This document shows, piece by piece, positions 8,216-16,803 of a stretch of 36,064 nucleotides of DNA. This DNA comes from an uncultured Rhodobiaceae bacterium (GTDB lineage: Bacteria; Pseudomonadota; Alphaproteobacteria; Parvibaculales; Parvibaculaceae). Where the stretch lies: NCBI GenBank assembly GCA_913057645.1, contig CAJXOU010000032.1, positions 1 through 36,064 on the forward strand. The letters are read 5' to 3'. The notes below the pieces were generated by a model, which was given only the letters and a program-made list of their open reading frames with translations, did no database searches and was not told the DNA's origin. Positions within the stretch are counted from its first letter, which is position 1; every line of letters starts with the position of its first letter. Both the position numbers and the translations under genes were made by a program.

Positions 8216-9181
8216 TCACCCGAAATTGTCGGAAGCCGATTGCATCATGTGAATGAAGACATCTTCGAGTGTCGGCTCGACCTTGCGCCAGGCGAGATCC
8301 GCGTCGCCGCGAAAGGGCGAGATTGCATTCTGCAGGGCGTTGTCGTTCGCGCCGCTCACATGAAGCGTTGCGCCGAAAGGCGCCACCATCTCGACGCCGC
8401 TCCGTCCCGCGAGATCGCGCGCGAGGCGGTTGATACGGCGCTGCGAGTTGCCGCTGACGAGCCATGTCACCAGACCGGACTGGCGGATCACCTCGTTCAC
8501 GGTGCCTCGCGCAAGGAGCTTGCCGTAAGCGAGGTAACAGATCTTGTGGCAGCGTTCCGCCTCGTCCATGTAGTGCGTGCTGACAAGGACGGTGAGGCCG
8601 TTGTCGGCAAGCTGATGTATCTCGTCCCAGAATTCGCGCCGCGCCTTCGGGTCGACGCCCGCCGTCGGTTCGTCGAGCAGCAGCAGCTTCGGCTGATGCA
8701 TGATCGCGGCGGCGAGCGCGAGGCGCTGCTTCCAGCCGCCCGACAACGCGCCCGCAAGCTGGTTCGCACGCGTTTCAAGGCCCAGTTTTTCGAGCGTTTC
8801 GCGCACCGCCTGTCTGGGTTTCTTCAGTCCGTAGATCGAGGCGACGAAGGCGAGGTTCTCGCGGATCGAGAGGTCTTCATAGAGACTGAAGCGCTGCGTC
8901 ATGTAGCCGACCTTCAGCTTGATGCGGCCGCTCTCGGTGATGATGTCATGACCGAGGCAGGTACCGCTGCCGGCATCCGGCGTCAGCAACCCGCAGAGCA
9001 TGCGGATCGTCGTCGTCTTGCCGCTGCCGTTCGGTCCGAGGAAGCCGTAGATTTCGCCCTCGCGGACCTGCATGTCGATGCCGTCCACCACGGTCGTCGC
9101 GCCGAAGCTCTTGGTGAGCCCATGCACGTCGATGACGAGGGGGGCGTCTTCTGCCGGTTCTGCGCGATGCGTCTGGCTCAT
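8216..9181 (-). CDS. ABC transporter ATP-binding protein (YbhF-like, single domain)
   Basis: This 321-residue nucleotide-binding subunit drives the neighbouring ABC-2 permease. Walker A is GPNGSGKT at about residues 49-56, followed by a Q-loop at YMTQRFSLYEDL. The signature is LSGGWKQRLALAAA, Walker B is LLLLDEPTAGVD, and the switch histidine is in VSTHYMDEAERC. The pattern LTKSF...GFLGPNGSGKTTTIRMLCGL...TPDAGSG is that of DrrA/CcmA-type exporters. About 100 C-terminal residues form the extra domain usual in this class. E. coli YbhF has two fused ATPase domains; this protein has one. The gene starts 7 bp after the adaptor gene stops. An ABC ATPase is certain; a drug or xenobiotic export role is inferred from the operon. 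Confidence 0.93.
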   Translation of the reverse strand: MSQTHRAEPAEDAPLVIDVHGLTKSFGATTVVDGIDMQVREGEIYGFLGPNGSGKTTTIRMLCGLLTPDAGSGTCLGHDIITESGRIKLKVGYMTQRFSLYEDLSIRENLAFVASIYGLKKPRQAVRETLEKLGLETRANQLAGALSGGWKQRLALAAAIMHQPKLLLLDEPTAGVDPKARREFWDEIHQLADNGLTVLVSTHYMDEAERCHKICYLAYGKLLARGTVNEVIRQSGLVTWLVSGNSQRRINRLARDLAGRSGVEMVAPFGATLHVSGANDNALQNAISPFRGDADLAWRKVEPTLEDVFIHMMQSASDNFG

Positions 9182-9188
9182 CTGCGCC

Positions 9189-10001
9189 TCATTCGGCTGC
9201 GGGCGGCGTTGCGAGCGTCACCGTTACGGGCTGACCGGGATGCAGCAATTCGGGTTGCTTGTCGGGTGTCGCCTCCGCCATGTAGACGAGCTTTTCTTTC
9301 GACCGGTCGCTGTAGATCACGGGCGGCGTGAATTCCGCTTGCGTCGAGACGAAACGGATCGTGCCTGTGAGGTTCTGCGGGCAATCGCTGCAGGCGAAGC
9401 GCACCCGGGCGCCTTCCTCCAGATGGCTGAGCTCGGACTCCGGTACGAAAAAGCGCACCTTGATGTTCTGCGGTGGCAGCAGCGAGACGACCGGCTGGCT
9501 CGGATTCACGAATTCGCCTTCGCGGAAGAACACGTCCTGCACGATGGCGTCAGCCGGGGCGTGACCTTCGCGGCGCGAGAGCCGCCACTTCGCCTGGTCG
9601 AGCGCCGACGCGGCGGTGAGCGTTGCCGCGCCCGCGCGGTCGCGCCGTGCGCGCGCCGTGTCGAGTTCGGCCTGTGCGACGTTGCGCTGCTTGCGCAGTT
9701 CGAGCTTGCGCTGGAGATCGAGCTCTGCCTCGCGGAGCGTCGCCTTTGTTTCGGCAAGCGTCGCCCTCGCACCTTCGAGAGCGGCTTCTTCCGATGTGGT
9801 TTCGAGCCTGAAGAGGAGGTCGCCTGCTTTGACGCGATCGCCGCGTTGGACCCCAATCGCTTCGACGAGACCGCCGTCGATCGGTGCGACGCGCACATAG
9901 TCGCCCTCGGCATAGCCCTGCCAGGTATCCTTCGGCGGTTCGTCGCAGCCGGCAAGAAGAAGCGCGGCCAGGCAGGCGGACAGGAGGGAATGGAGGCGCA
10001 T
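9189..10001 (-). CDS. HlyD/EmrA-type periplasmic adaptor lipoprotein
   Basis: This is a 270-residue membrane fusion protein (YbhG-like) that would link the ABC exporter to an outer membrane channel. The start is ATG 9999-10001, with GGGAGG upstream. It gives a signal peptide ending in the lipobox LAGC at residues 16-19, with Asp right after the cysteine. In E. coli Asp at +2 keeps lipoproteins in the inner membrane, which suits an adaptor. The lipoyl/barrel half-motif YVRVAPIDGGLVEAIGVQRGDRVKAGDLLFRLE is followed by a long alpha-helical coiled-coil hairpin rich in Ala, Glu, Arg and Leu (about residues 75-150). The second lipoyl half (APADAIVQDVFFREGEFV) and a beta-barrel domain come last. It lies 4 bp downstream of the regulator gene. 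A longer frame exists upstream but would overlap the regulator and lose the lipoprotein signal. Confidence 0.88.
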   Translation of the reverse strand: MRLHSLLSACLAALLLAGCDEPPKDTWQGYAEGDYVRVAPIDGGLVEAIGVQRGDRVKAGDLLFRLETTSEEAALEGARATLAETKATLREAELDLQRKLELRKQRNVAQAELDTARARRDRAGAATLTAASALDQAKWRLSRREGHAPADAIVQDVFFREGEFVNPSQPVVSLLPPQNIKVRFFVPESELSHLEEGARVRFACSDCPQNLTGTIRFVSTQAEFTPPVIYSDRSKEKLVYMAEATPDKQPELLHPGQPVTVTLATPPAAE

Positions 10002-10005
10002 CGCT

Positions 10006-10641
10006 CTACGCCTCCCTGTCTGCTGCGAGGCCGCGCATGACGAATTCCGCATGGGCGGTGAAGAAACCGTCGGGATCGAGCTGCGGAAGTTCGCCGAACG
10101 TGTTGCGGGCGATGGTGTTCAGGAGGATCGGAAAGGCGATGGCCTGCACGGCAGCGTTGACGTTGCAGGGCCGGAATTCGCCGCGCGCGATGCCTCGTTC
10201 GACGATCCGTCCGATGTTCCTGAAGCCGCGCTCGACGACGTTGTCGCGATAGAAGTCGCGGATCTCCGGGAAGTTGCTCGCTTCGGACAGGATGATCTTC
10301 GCAAGCGAGGGCAGGGGCGTCGTCGCCGTCAGGTCTTTCAGCTTGCCGATCACGAAATTCAGCAACTCGGCGCTCGAGCCTTCATAGCTATCGAGCAGCT
10401 TTTCGATTTCGTCGAAACGGGGCGTGGCGATCTCGCGCACGATGGCGGCAAAGAGGTCCGCCTTGCTCTCGAAATAGAGATAGATCGTTGCCTTGCTGAC
10501 GCCGGCCACCTCCGCGACATCCTCAAGGCGCGCAGCCGCGAAGCCGCGTTCGGAGAAGACCTCAAGACCCGCCGCCATGATCTCGGCCGGGCGGTCTTCC
10601 TTCCGCCGCTGCCATTTCTGTTCCTGGGAGCTCGGATTCAT
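10006..10641 (-). CDS. TetR-family transcriptional regulator (CecR-like)
   Basis: This is a 211-residue regulator. The N-terminal helix-turn-helix spans about residues 17-65 (EIMAAGLEVFSERGFAAARLEDVAEVAGVSKATIYLYFESKADLF). The rest is an all-helical ligand-binding domain with the look of the AefR/CecR C-terminal family (NTIARNTFGELPQLDPDGFFTAHAEFVMRGL). It is the first gene of an operon with a HlyD adaptor, an ABC ATPase and an ABC-2 permease, the same set that E. coli CecR (YbiH) controls. A perfect 14+2+14 bp palindrome 19 bp before its start is the likely operator. I infer autorepression, with derepression of the exporter when a toxic ligand binds. The ribosome binding site is weak. Confidence 0.92.
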   Translation of the reverse strand: MNPSSQEQKWQRRKEDRPAEIMAAGLEVFSERGFAAARLEDVAEVAGVSKATIYLYFESKADLFAAIVREIATPRFDEIEKLLDSYEGSSAELLNFVIGKLKDLTATTPLPSLAKIILSEASNFPEIRDFYRDNVVERGFRNIGRIVERGIARGEFRPCNVNAAVQAIAFPILLNTIARNTFGELPQLDPDGFFTAHAEFVMRGLAADREA

Positions 10642-10659
10642 CGATGGACTTCGCTCTCG

Positions 10660-10689
10660 AATAAATAACTGACCAGTCAGTTATTTATT
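10660..10689. promoter_or_regulatory. Perfect palindrome, likely TetR-type operator
   Basis: Two exact 14-bp arms, AATAAATAACTGAC and its reverse complement, flank a CA centre. The core ACTGACCAGTCAGT is typical of TetR-family operators. The site begins 19 bp upstream of the regulator start codon on the minus strand. A bound repressor would block transcription of the whole export operon. No other gene is within 120 bp. Confidence 0.8.
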
Positions 10690-10816
10690 CATCGGAGCCC
10701 GGGCCGTCAAGAGGGCCGGCGCGGATTTCGCAACCTGTTGGAACAAAAGAGAAAATTTCAACGGCAAGCTCAAACGAAGGCAGTGGACCAGCATCTGCCA
10801 GAGCTCCCGGATGCCA

Positions 10817-11065
10817 TCACGTGCCTGCGCCGTCTTCCGGATCGCCCGAATTTTCGTGCCGCTCGATCTGCTTGCCGTCGAGATCTCGGCGGCGGCGTTT
10901 CTCTTCGTCTTTCGCCCGCTTCTTCGCTGCGCCGCTTCGCCCGAACTTAACCCTGTTCGCGGCGGCCTCGTCTTCGCGTTCCTTTTTCGCGGCGCGCTTC
11001 TTTTCCGCTCGAGCGGTTTTCTTGAATGAGGCGAAATTAACTATATTTCCGCGATCCGAATCCAT
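10817..11065 (-). CDS. DUF4169 family small basic protein
   Basis: This 82-residue, highly charged protein carries VNFASFKKTARAEKKRAAKKEREDEAAANRVKFGRSGAAKKRA and then RRRRDLDGKQIERHE. That matches the short DUF4169 pattern known from alphaproteobacteria: an N-terminal VNLR-like start, an AANR-x-x-x-GR segment and a C-terminal LDGH-like segment. The function is unknown. Most of it would be helical. The ATG at 11063-11065 has a weak GGCAGG site upstream. In many alphaproteobacteria such genes lie beside sspB, fumC and a ribbon-helix-helix gene. Here that set is present, but a 3.4-kb asmA-type gene sits in between on the other strand. Divergent from that gene, with 130 bp between the starts. 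Confidence 0.72.
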   Translation of the reverse strand: MDSDRGNIVNFASFKKTARAEKKRAAKKEREDEAAANRVKFGRSGAAKKRAKDEEKRRRRDLDGKQIERHENSGDPEDGAGT

Positions 11066-11195
11066 AATTTGCCTGCCATATACTCAGAACGGCCCGTCGC
11101 GCATCTTCATTTGCGAGACTAGGACAAAGACGGACGGCAAGGAACGGGGTGGGTGCGCCGGTCCCTTCCCCGGCGTTGCTGAGCTGGAGATACTT

Positions 11196-14100
11196 TTGAA
11201 TTCGATTCTGACCTATATCGCCGGCCTTCTCGTCGTTCTGCTCTTTGCAGCTCTCGTGGGCCCCAGCCTCGTCGACTGGAACCAGTTTCGCGAAGGGATC
11301 GAGGCCCAGGCGTCGGAAGCGGCGGGCCGCCCGGTCAGCATCGGTGGCGATATCAGATTCCGGATTCTTCCGGCGCCGCACATGACGCTCAACAAGATCA
11401 GGATCGGCCATCAGCCGAACGCAAACTCCCTGCCGTCGGAGCTGCATTTTGCGACGTTCGAGGAGATAGATGCCGAGATTGCGCTCGCGCCGCTGCTTGG
11501 CGGTGACGTCAAGGTCACGAGTGTCCGTATCGTCCGTCCCGAGATCAATCTCGAAGTGCTGCCCGATGGGAGTGCGAACTGGCGCGGACTCGACATCGCG
11601 AGCCGCATGCCGGCGGAGGGCATGTTTTCTCTTGCGTCGATCAGCCTCGAAAAGGCGAGTTTCGACAACGGTATCGTCAACTATCGCAATCGCATAAACG
11701 GGCGCAGCTGGCGGGCCGAGGATGTGAACGGTGAAGTTGTTGCAACCTCGCTTCTGGGGCCGTTGCGTTCCGAGGTCAGCGCGACGATCGGAGGCGTGCC
11801 GCTTGTCTTGCGGCTCGGGCTCGGCGCATTCGGCGGAGACAAGGCTTTCCAGGTCACAGCGGAAGCCGAAACGCCCAATTATCCGGTCCAGTTCCTGTTT
11901 TCGGGCGTTGCAACCGAGTTCTCGCTCGCTGCCCGTCTCGACGGCAATGGGCGTTTGCGGATCGGACAGGTCGGCGAGGATGGAGCGACAAGCGAGCCGT
12001 CGCTGCGGGTCGATGCGGCAATGGTCGTCAATGCCCGCCGTGCAAACCTGCGGAGCCTGACGGTCAGGTCCGGCGGTTCGTCGCTTGAAGGATCGGCCAA
12101 CATCCGCTGGGACAGGAAGCCGGACCTCTCGCTGCAGCTCGCGGCGGACAACTTCACGCTCGATCCTTTCCTCGACCGCTTTGTGTCGGCAGCCAGTTCC
12201 GGCGGGCAGGGTTTTCTCGATGCGCTTCTGGTCAGCCAGCCGCCCGAATGGATGAACGGCAATGTCGAAATCGAAACGGGCACGCTGACGGTCCGCGATG
12301 TGCTTGTGCGTGGCATGAGGCTCGACGCCAGGCTGGAAGACGGTCATATCGATATTGCCGAGGCAAAAGGCGAACTCGGCGGTTCGACCGGTGTCGGCAT
12401 TCGCGGCAAGGTGTCGCCGGCGGAGACGGGGTCCCGTTTCGAGGGAACCGCTTCGGTGATGAGCGCGAATATTGCCGCTCTCGCCTATTGGTTGTCGCCA
12501 CCGGGTGACCCGGAAGAGGGCGGCCGGGCGACGCCGCGGGGACGTCCCTTTGCGGCCCGGGCGAAGCTGCGCCTGGAGCCCGGCGTAACCGAGCTGAACG
12601 ATCTCGCGATGGACTATGCGAGCGACCTTGCGAGACCGGCGTTGCGCGGCGATATCTCCCGTCGAAATGGGGAAGATCGCGCCCGCATCAAGGCAAGGCT
12701 CAATGTCGGGGATTTCGATTTCGATCCGCTGATTTCGTTGCTGCCGGCGACGGACGATCCGTTTCGCTTCTTCAATGCGCATGACGTTGCGCTGACCTTG
12801 AAGGCGGACCGGCTTTCTCTTTTCGGCCAGGAAATGAAGGACGTCGAAACGGAAATGTCCCTCGAGGGTGGGAACCTCGATGTGCCGCGCCTCGATATCG
12901 GCGACATTGCAGGTGCCTCGCTCACCTTTTCGGGCAAGCTGGACAATGTCACGACCGGCGATCAGGAAGATGTGAAGGGACAATTCACGAGCTCGATCCG
13001 CGCGGAACGCTTTGGCGGCCTGCTCCAGATCGGCGGCTTCGATGTCCCCGATGTCGAAGGACCTGTCGATGTCGTCGTGACCGGCGCGTCGGGCGAAGCG
13101 GATGACAGCGAGGCGCGCGTCGATACGCTGACGCTTCGGGGAACCATACGCGGAAGCCGCGTCGACGGTGTATTGAAGCGGTTGCATGAAGAGGGGGGCG
13201 GTGTGGACCGTCTCGACATCGTTGCCAATGCGGCCAACGACGAGGGACGGGTTCTCATCGAGCAGCTTGGATTGACCCCGCGAGAAGATCTCGCAGGGTC
13301 GGGCACGGTGTCCGTCCAGCTCAATGGCGATGCTGACAGCGGCTATGGAACGAACTTTCGCGCCAATGTGAGCGGAACGACCCTGACGGCGCGCGGAAAG
13401 GTCGAAAAGCCCTTCGAGGCGCTCCGCTTCACCGGCCGTGCGGATATCGCCGCTTCGGGGGTGATGCATGTCATGGGTTCCTTCGGTGCGCCGGAGCCGC
13501 TGGCGGCATGGATCGGCAATCAGGCCTCGGGGCCGGGTTTCGTTTTTTCGTCGGACGTCGTCTGGGACAAGGAAAGCCTTGCGCTCAACGATTTCGAGAG
13601 CGTGGCGGGGAGCTTCCGTCTTTCGGGGAATGCGGGCTGGCGTGCGGGCGAGGGAGAACAACTGCCGAAGGTGACGGGAACGCTGGAAGCGAATGTCATC
13701 GATCTCACCTCTCTCATTGCCGCCGAGGACGGCGAAAACGGCATGTGGCCCGTCGACGCGCTGGACTGGTCGCTGCTCGCCGGCATGGAAGGCGATGTCG
13801 ATCTCGAGGCAGGTGCCGTTCGGCTCGGTACGCTGCCCATTGGCGATGTATCCACGCATCTCGCGCTTTCGCATGGTGTTCTGACGGCTTCGCCCTTTGT
13901 CGGCACCTATGGCGGAGGACGGTTGTCCGTCGGGGCGCGCATCGAAGGTGGAACGGGCGAGCCCGGCATCGGGTTGACCATTCTTCTCGAGGAAGCCGAG
14001 TTGCGGAAGTCGGTCACTCCCGTCGCGGGCGTGGCACCGGGCAAGGGCCGTCTCGATTTCAGCGCACAGCTGCAGGGGCAGGGACGGAGCTGGTTCGCGC

Positions 14101-14642
14101 TCGTTTCGTCGGTGACGGGGACGGGGACGATCGCGCTTTCGGATGCGGCGTTCGAGCCGCTCGATATAGCCGGGTTTTCCGACGCGCTTGCAGAGATCGA
14201 AACGATAGAAGCCTTTCCCGTTCTGGTGAAGGAGAAGCTTCTCCATGGCGATACGCCGGTGGGCGGAATTTCCGGCGAGTTCTCGGTGAGCGACGGGGTG
14301 ATGCGTTTTGCCGATCCCGAGATAGGTCTGGAAGCCGGAAGCGGGGAAATCGGCTTCGTTTACGATCTCCCGCGTCTGGCCGTAGAGGCCGATCTTGCGG
14401 TGACGCTCGATGAACCGGATGGAGCGCCGCCCTTCAGCGTTTCGGCGGCCGGGCGGCCTGGACGCATTGCCGTCGAGACGCACGTGCTCGCGCTACAGAA
14501 TTTTGTCGCAAAGAATTTGCTCGCCCGCAGCATCGAGGAGACGGGCGCCGAGGTGCCGGGAGAGTTGCGCGACCTGATGGACCTTCCGCCCGAAGCCGAA
14601 GCGCCGATGACGCCAATGCCGAGGCCCTCCCTTCCCGACTGA
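11196..14642 (+). CDS. AsmA-family envelope protein
   Basis: This is a 1148-residue protein with one N-terminal membrane anchor (about residues 4-25, ILTYIAGLLVVLLFAALVGPSLV). A long, beta-rich periplasmic region follows. The N-terminal segment VDWNQFREGIEAQASEAAGRPVSIGGDIRFRILPAPHMTLNKIRIG is the AsmA signature. Repeated units such as LDVPRLDIGDIAGASLTFSGKL and the C-terminal part (KGRLDFSAQLQGQGRSWFALVSSVTGTGTIALSDA) fit the AsmA-like C-terminal domain. The family is thought to form grooves that carry phospholipids to the outer membrane. The start is TTG 11196, with GGAG six bases upstream; the frame is open further upstream but has no signal there. The gene is alone on its strand. It has a long antisense open frame caused by GC-rich codon use, which I do not regard as a gene. 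Confidence 0.88.
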   Translation: MNSILTYIAGLLVVLLFAALVGPSLVDWNQFREGIEAQASEAAGRPVSIGGDIRFRILPAPHMTLNKIRIGHQPNANSLPSELHFATFEEIDAEIALAPLLGGDVKVTSVRIVRPEINLEVLPDGSANWRGLDIASRMPAEGMFSLASISLEKASFDNGIVNYRNRINGRSWRAEDVNGEVVATSLLGPLRSEVSATIGGVPLVLRLGLGAFGGDKAFQVTAEAETPNYPVQFLFSGVATEFSLAARLDGNGRLRIGQVGEDGATSEPSLRVDAAMVVNARRANLRSLTVRSGGSSLEGSANIRWDRKPDLSLQLAADNFTLDPFLDRFVSAASSGGQGFLDALLVSQPPEWMNGNVEIETGTLTVRDVLVRGMRLDARLEDGHIDIAEAKGELGGSTGVGIRGKVSPAETGSRFEGTASVMSANIAALAYWLSPPGDPEEGGRATPRGRPFAARAKLRLEPGVTELNDLAMDYASDLARPALRGDISRRNGEDRARIKARLNVGDFDFDPLISLLPATDDPFRFFNAHDVALTLKADRLSLFGQEMKDVETEMSLEGGNLDVPRLDIGDIAGASLTFSGKLDNVTTGDQEDVKGQFTSSIRAERFGGLLQIGGFDVPDVEGPVDVVVTGASGEADDSEARVDTLTLRGTIRGSRVDGVLKRLHEEGGGVDRLDIVANAANDEGRVLIEQLGLTPREDLAGSGTVSVQLNGDADSGYGTNFRANVSGTTLTARGKVEKPFEALRFTGRADIAASGVMHVMGSFGAPEPLAAWIGNQASGPGFVFSSDVVWDKESLALNDFESVAGSFRLSGNAGWRAGEGEQLPKVTGTLEANVIDLTSLIAAEDGENGMWPVDALDWSLLAGMEGDVDLEAGAVRLGTLPIGDVSTHLALSHGVLTASPFVGTYGGGRLSVGARIEGGTGEPGIGLTILLEEAELRKSVTPVAGVAPGKGRLDFSAQLQGQGRSWFALVSSVTGTGTIALSDAAFEPLDIAGFSDALAEIETIEAFPVLVKEKLLHGDTPVGGISGEFSVSDGVMRFADPEIGLEAGSGEIGFVYDLPRLAVEADLAVTLDEPDGAPPFSVSAAGRPGRIAVETHVLALQNFVAKNLLARSIEETGAEVPGELRDLMDLPPEAEAPMTPMPRPSLPD

Positions 14643-14648
14643 CGGGAA

Positions 14649-14903
14649 TCAGCTTTCCGGGGGGCAGGTCCGGCCGTCCGGATCCTGCAGCGCCTTGAGA
14701 ATGTAGACGCGGATCGCCGAGGAAAGACTGCCCTTGCCGCCGCGGGCCGTATCGATGCGGCGGACGAGTTCGTTTACCGACGTCCTTTCGCTGCAGGCGC
14801 GTTCTTTCAGCGCATCCCAGAACGGCCGTTCAAGCGAGATCGACGTGCGATGCCCGGCGATCGTCACCGAGCGTTTGACGTCTACGATGTCATCGCCCGT
14901 CAT
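14649..14903 (-). CDS. Ribbon-helix-helix domain protein
   Basis: This 84-residue protein carries a predicted ribbon-helix-helix fold of the RHH_4 type. A beta strand at about residues 9-22 (KRSVTIAGHRTSISLE) is followed by FWDALKERACSERTSVNELVRRIDTAR, then a C-terminal helix SLSSAIRVYILKALQ. Such proteins are usually small DNA-binding dimers. No target is known for this subfamily. It starts 14 bp downstream of the fumC stop on the same strand, so it is probably in the fumC transcript. Its stop is 6 bp from the end of the convergent AsmA gene. The same pair (fumC plus RHH protein) is a recurring alphaproteobacterial arrangement. Confidence 0.8.
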   Translation of the reverse strand: MTGDDIVDVKRSVTIAGHRTSISLERPFWDALKERACSERTSVNELVRRIDTARGGKGSLSSAIRVYILKALQDPDGRTCPPES

Positions 14904-14917
14904 TCGGCTCCTCCGGG

Positions 14918-16309
14918 TTATTCCGGCGCGATCATCTTCTCGGGCCGGACCACAGCGTCGAATTCCTCATCCGTCACGTAGCCGCCGCCGACCGCTTCCT
15001 CGCGCAGCGTCGTACCGTTCTTGTGTGCGGTCTTGGCGATCTTCGCGGCGTTGTCGTAGCCGATCTTCGGCGCGAGCGCGGTGACGAGCATCAGCGAACG
15101 TTCGAGCGCGGCCTTGATGTTGTCCTCGCGCGGTTCGATGCCCACGACGCAATTGTCGGTGAAGCTCACCGCCGCATCGGCCATGAGGCGCACGGACTGC
15201 AGGAAGTTGTAGGCCATGACCGGGTTGTAGACGTTCAGTTCGAAATGGCCCTGGCTTCCGGCGAAGGTGAGGGCGGCGTGGTTGCCGAAGATCTGCACGC
15301 AGACCTGCGTCATCGCCTCGCACTGGGTCGGGTTCACCTTGCCCGGCATGATCGAGGAACCGGGCTCGTTTTCCGGCAGCGACAATTCGCCAAGGCCGGA
15401 ACGCGGGCCGGAGCCGAGGAAGCGGATGTCGTTCGCGATCTTGAAGAGCGAGGCCGCGACCGTGTTGATCGCGCCGTGGCTGAAGACCATCGCGTCATGC
15501 GCGGCCAGCGCCTCGAACTTGTTGGGCGCGGTCTTGAAGGGCAGCTTCGTGATCGCGGCTATCTTCTCGGCCACCGCTTCAGCGAAACCGACCGGCGCGT
15601 TGAGGCCGGTGCCGACCGCCGTGCCGCCCTGCGCCAGTTCCATCAGCTTCGGCAGCGTCTGTTCGATGCGGGCAATGCCGTTCTCGACCTGCGCCGTATA
15701 GCCGGAGAACTCCTGACCGAGCGTCAGCGGCGTCGCATCCTGCGTATGCGTGCGGCCGATCTTGATGATCTTCTTCCAGGCTTCCGTCTTGTCGTTGAGC
15801 GCGTTGTGGAGTTTCTGCAGTGCCGGAATCAGGCGGTGGTGGATTTCTTCCGCGCAGGCGACATGCATCGCCGTCGGGTAGGTATCGTTCGACGACTGAC
15901 TCATGTTGCAGTGGTCGTTCGGATGAACGGGCTTCTTCGAACCCATCTCGCCGCCCATGATTTCGATGGCGCGGTTCGAGATCACTTCATTGGCGTTCAT
16001 GTTGGACTGCGTGCCCGAACCGGTCTGCCAGACAACGAGGGGGAAGTGTTCGTCGAGCTTGCCTTCAATCACTTCCTGCGCCGCCTGCACGATGGCCTTG
16101 CCGATACTCGTATCGAGGCGGCCGAGTTCCATGTTCGCTTCCGCGGCGGCGCGTTTCACGATGCCGAGCGCGCGTACCACCGGCAGCGGCTGCTTTTCCC
16201 AGCCGATCCTGAAATTGCCGCGTGAACGCTCCGCCTGTGCGCCCCAGTATCTGTCCGATGCCACTTCGATCGGGCCGAACGTATCCGTTTCGGTGCGGGT
16301 CTTGGTCAT
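14918..16309 (-). CDS. fumC: Class II fumarate hydratase
   Basis: This 463-residue enzyme of the aspartase/fumarase superfamily reversibly hydrates fumarate to L-malate in the TCA cycle. Its length equals the usual FumC size. The superfamily signature [15 protein letters not shown] sits near residues 315-330 and carries the catalytic serine loop. [18 protein letters not shown] and [21 protein letters not shown] are the other conserved blocks, followed by [12 protein letters not shown]-like [21 protein letters not shown]. It is the iron-free, tetrameric type. ATG 16307-16309 is chosen because it gives the normal N-terminus ([13 protein letters not shown]) and has GGAG upstream. The frame runs 81 codons further upstream into low-quality sequence. 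The ribbon-helix-helix gene follows in the same direction. Confidence 0.96.
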   Translation of the reverse strand: MTKTRTETDTFGPIEVASDRYWGAQAERSRGNFRIGWEKQPLPVVRALGIVKRAAAEANMELGRLDTSIGKAIVQAAQEVIEGKLDEHFPLVVWQTGSGTQSNMNANEVISNRAIEIMGGEMGSKKPVHPNDHCNMSQSSNDTYPTAMHVACAEEIHHRLIPALQKLHNALNDKTEAWKKIIKIGRTHTQDATPLTLGQEFSGYTAQVENGIARIEQTLPKLMELAQGGTAVGTGLNAPVGFAEAVAEKIAAITKLPFKTAPNKFEALAAHDAMVFSHGAINTVAASLFKIANDIRFLGSGPRSGLGELSLPENEPGSSIMPGKVNPTQCEAMTQVCVQIFGNHAALTFAGSQGHFELNVYNPVMAYNFLQSVRLMADAAVSFTDNCVVGIEPREDNIKAALERSLMLVTALAPKIGYDNAAKIAKTAHKNGTTLREEAVGGGYVTDEEFDAVVRPEKMIAPE

Positions 16310-16803
16310 GGTCAGGCGCTCCAGCAGGGCTTGCCGCCGCAGATCGGGCGGGAGAGGTCGGTTGGGCGCTGATTTAGCATGCGGGGCCGGGTGCGCCAAG
16401 GCGCAGACGAACGGGTCCACGGCGCAGCCGCCAGCGGATTCGGCGTGAAATGGAGGGGACGCGGAGCAGGTCCGGTCGCGATCCTTGGTTGTTTGTGTGA
16501 GCGGCCGAAGCTGCTCCGCGCGCGGTGTTTTTGCCCCGATGCCCTCTGCCACCCAACAGCTTCAGGCGTCTTTCAGCGAAAGAAACGTGAGAGAGGCCGT
16601 CTTGCCGAGCGGATCCTAGTGTCCGCGCCCTTCACGCATCGGGAGCCCCGGGGCGCCGGGATGCGTTACCTTCCCGGCGGCGCAGGCACCGCCCGGCTCT
16701 CCCGCACCGGACGCTCCGGATGCGCCCCTCTCGTGAAAGCCAGTGCCTCACAAGATGGGGGCGTACAAGGAGAGGGGGATAAGTTTTTTTCGCGAGGAGA
16801 AAG
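16310..16803. other. Gene-free stretch of about 0.5 kb
   Basis: Between the fumC start and the sspB stop I find no convincing gene on either strand. The short frames here have no ribosome site and no recognisable protein character. An inverted repeat, ACGCATC...GATGCGT with a GC-rich inner segment, lies at 16634-16666 and could be a hairpin ending the sspB transcript, although it has no T run. The fumC promoter must lie in this stretch. No strong -35/-10 pair stands out. Confidence 0.5.

Noticed and set aside
11037-14483. 1148-residue minus-strand frame opposite the asmA gene
   Set aside because: The length is striking, but the product is Arg/His-rich, without domains or a ribosome site. The plus strand has a membrane anchor and AsmA motifs.
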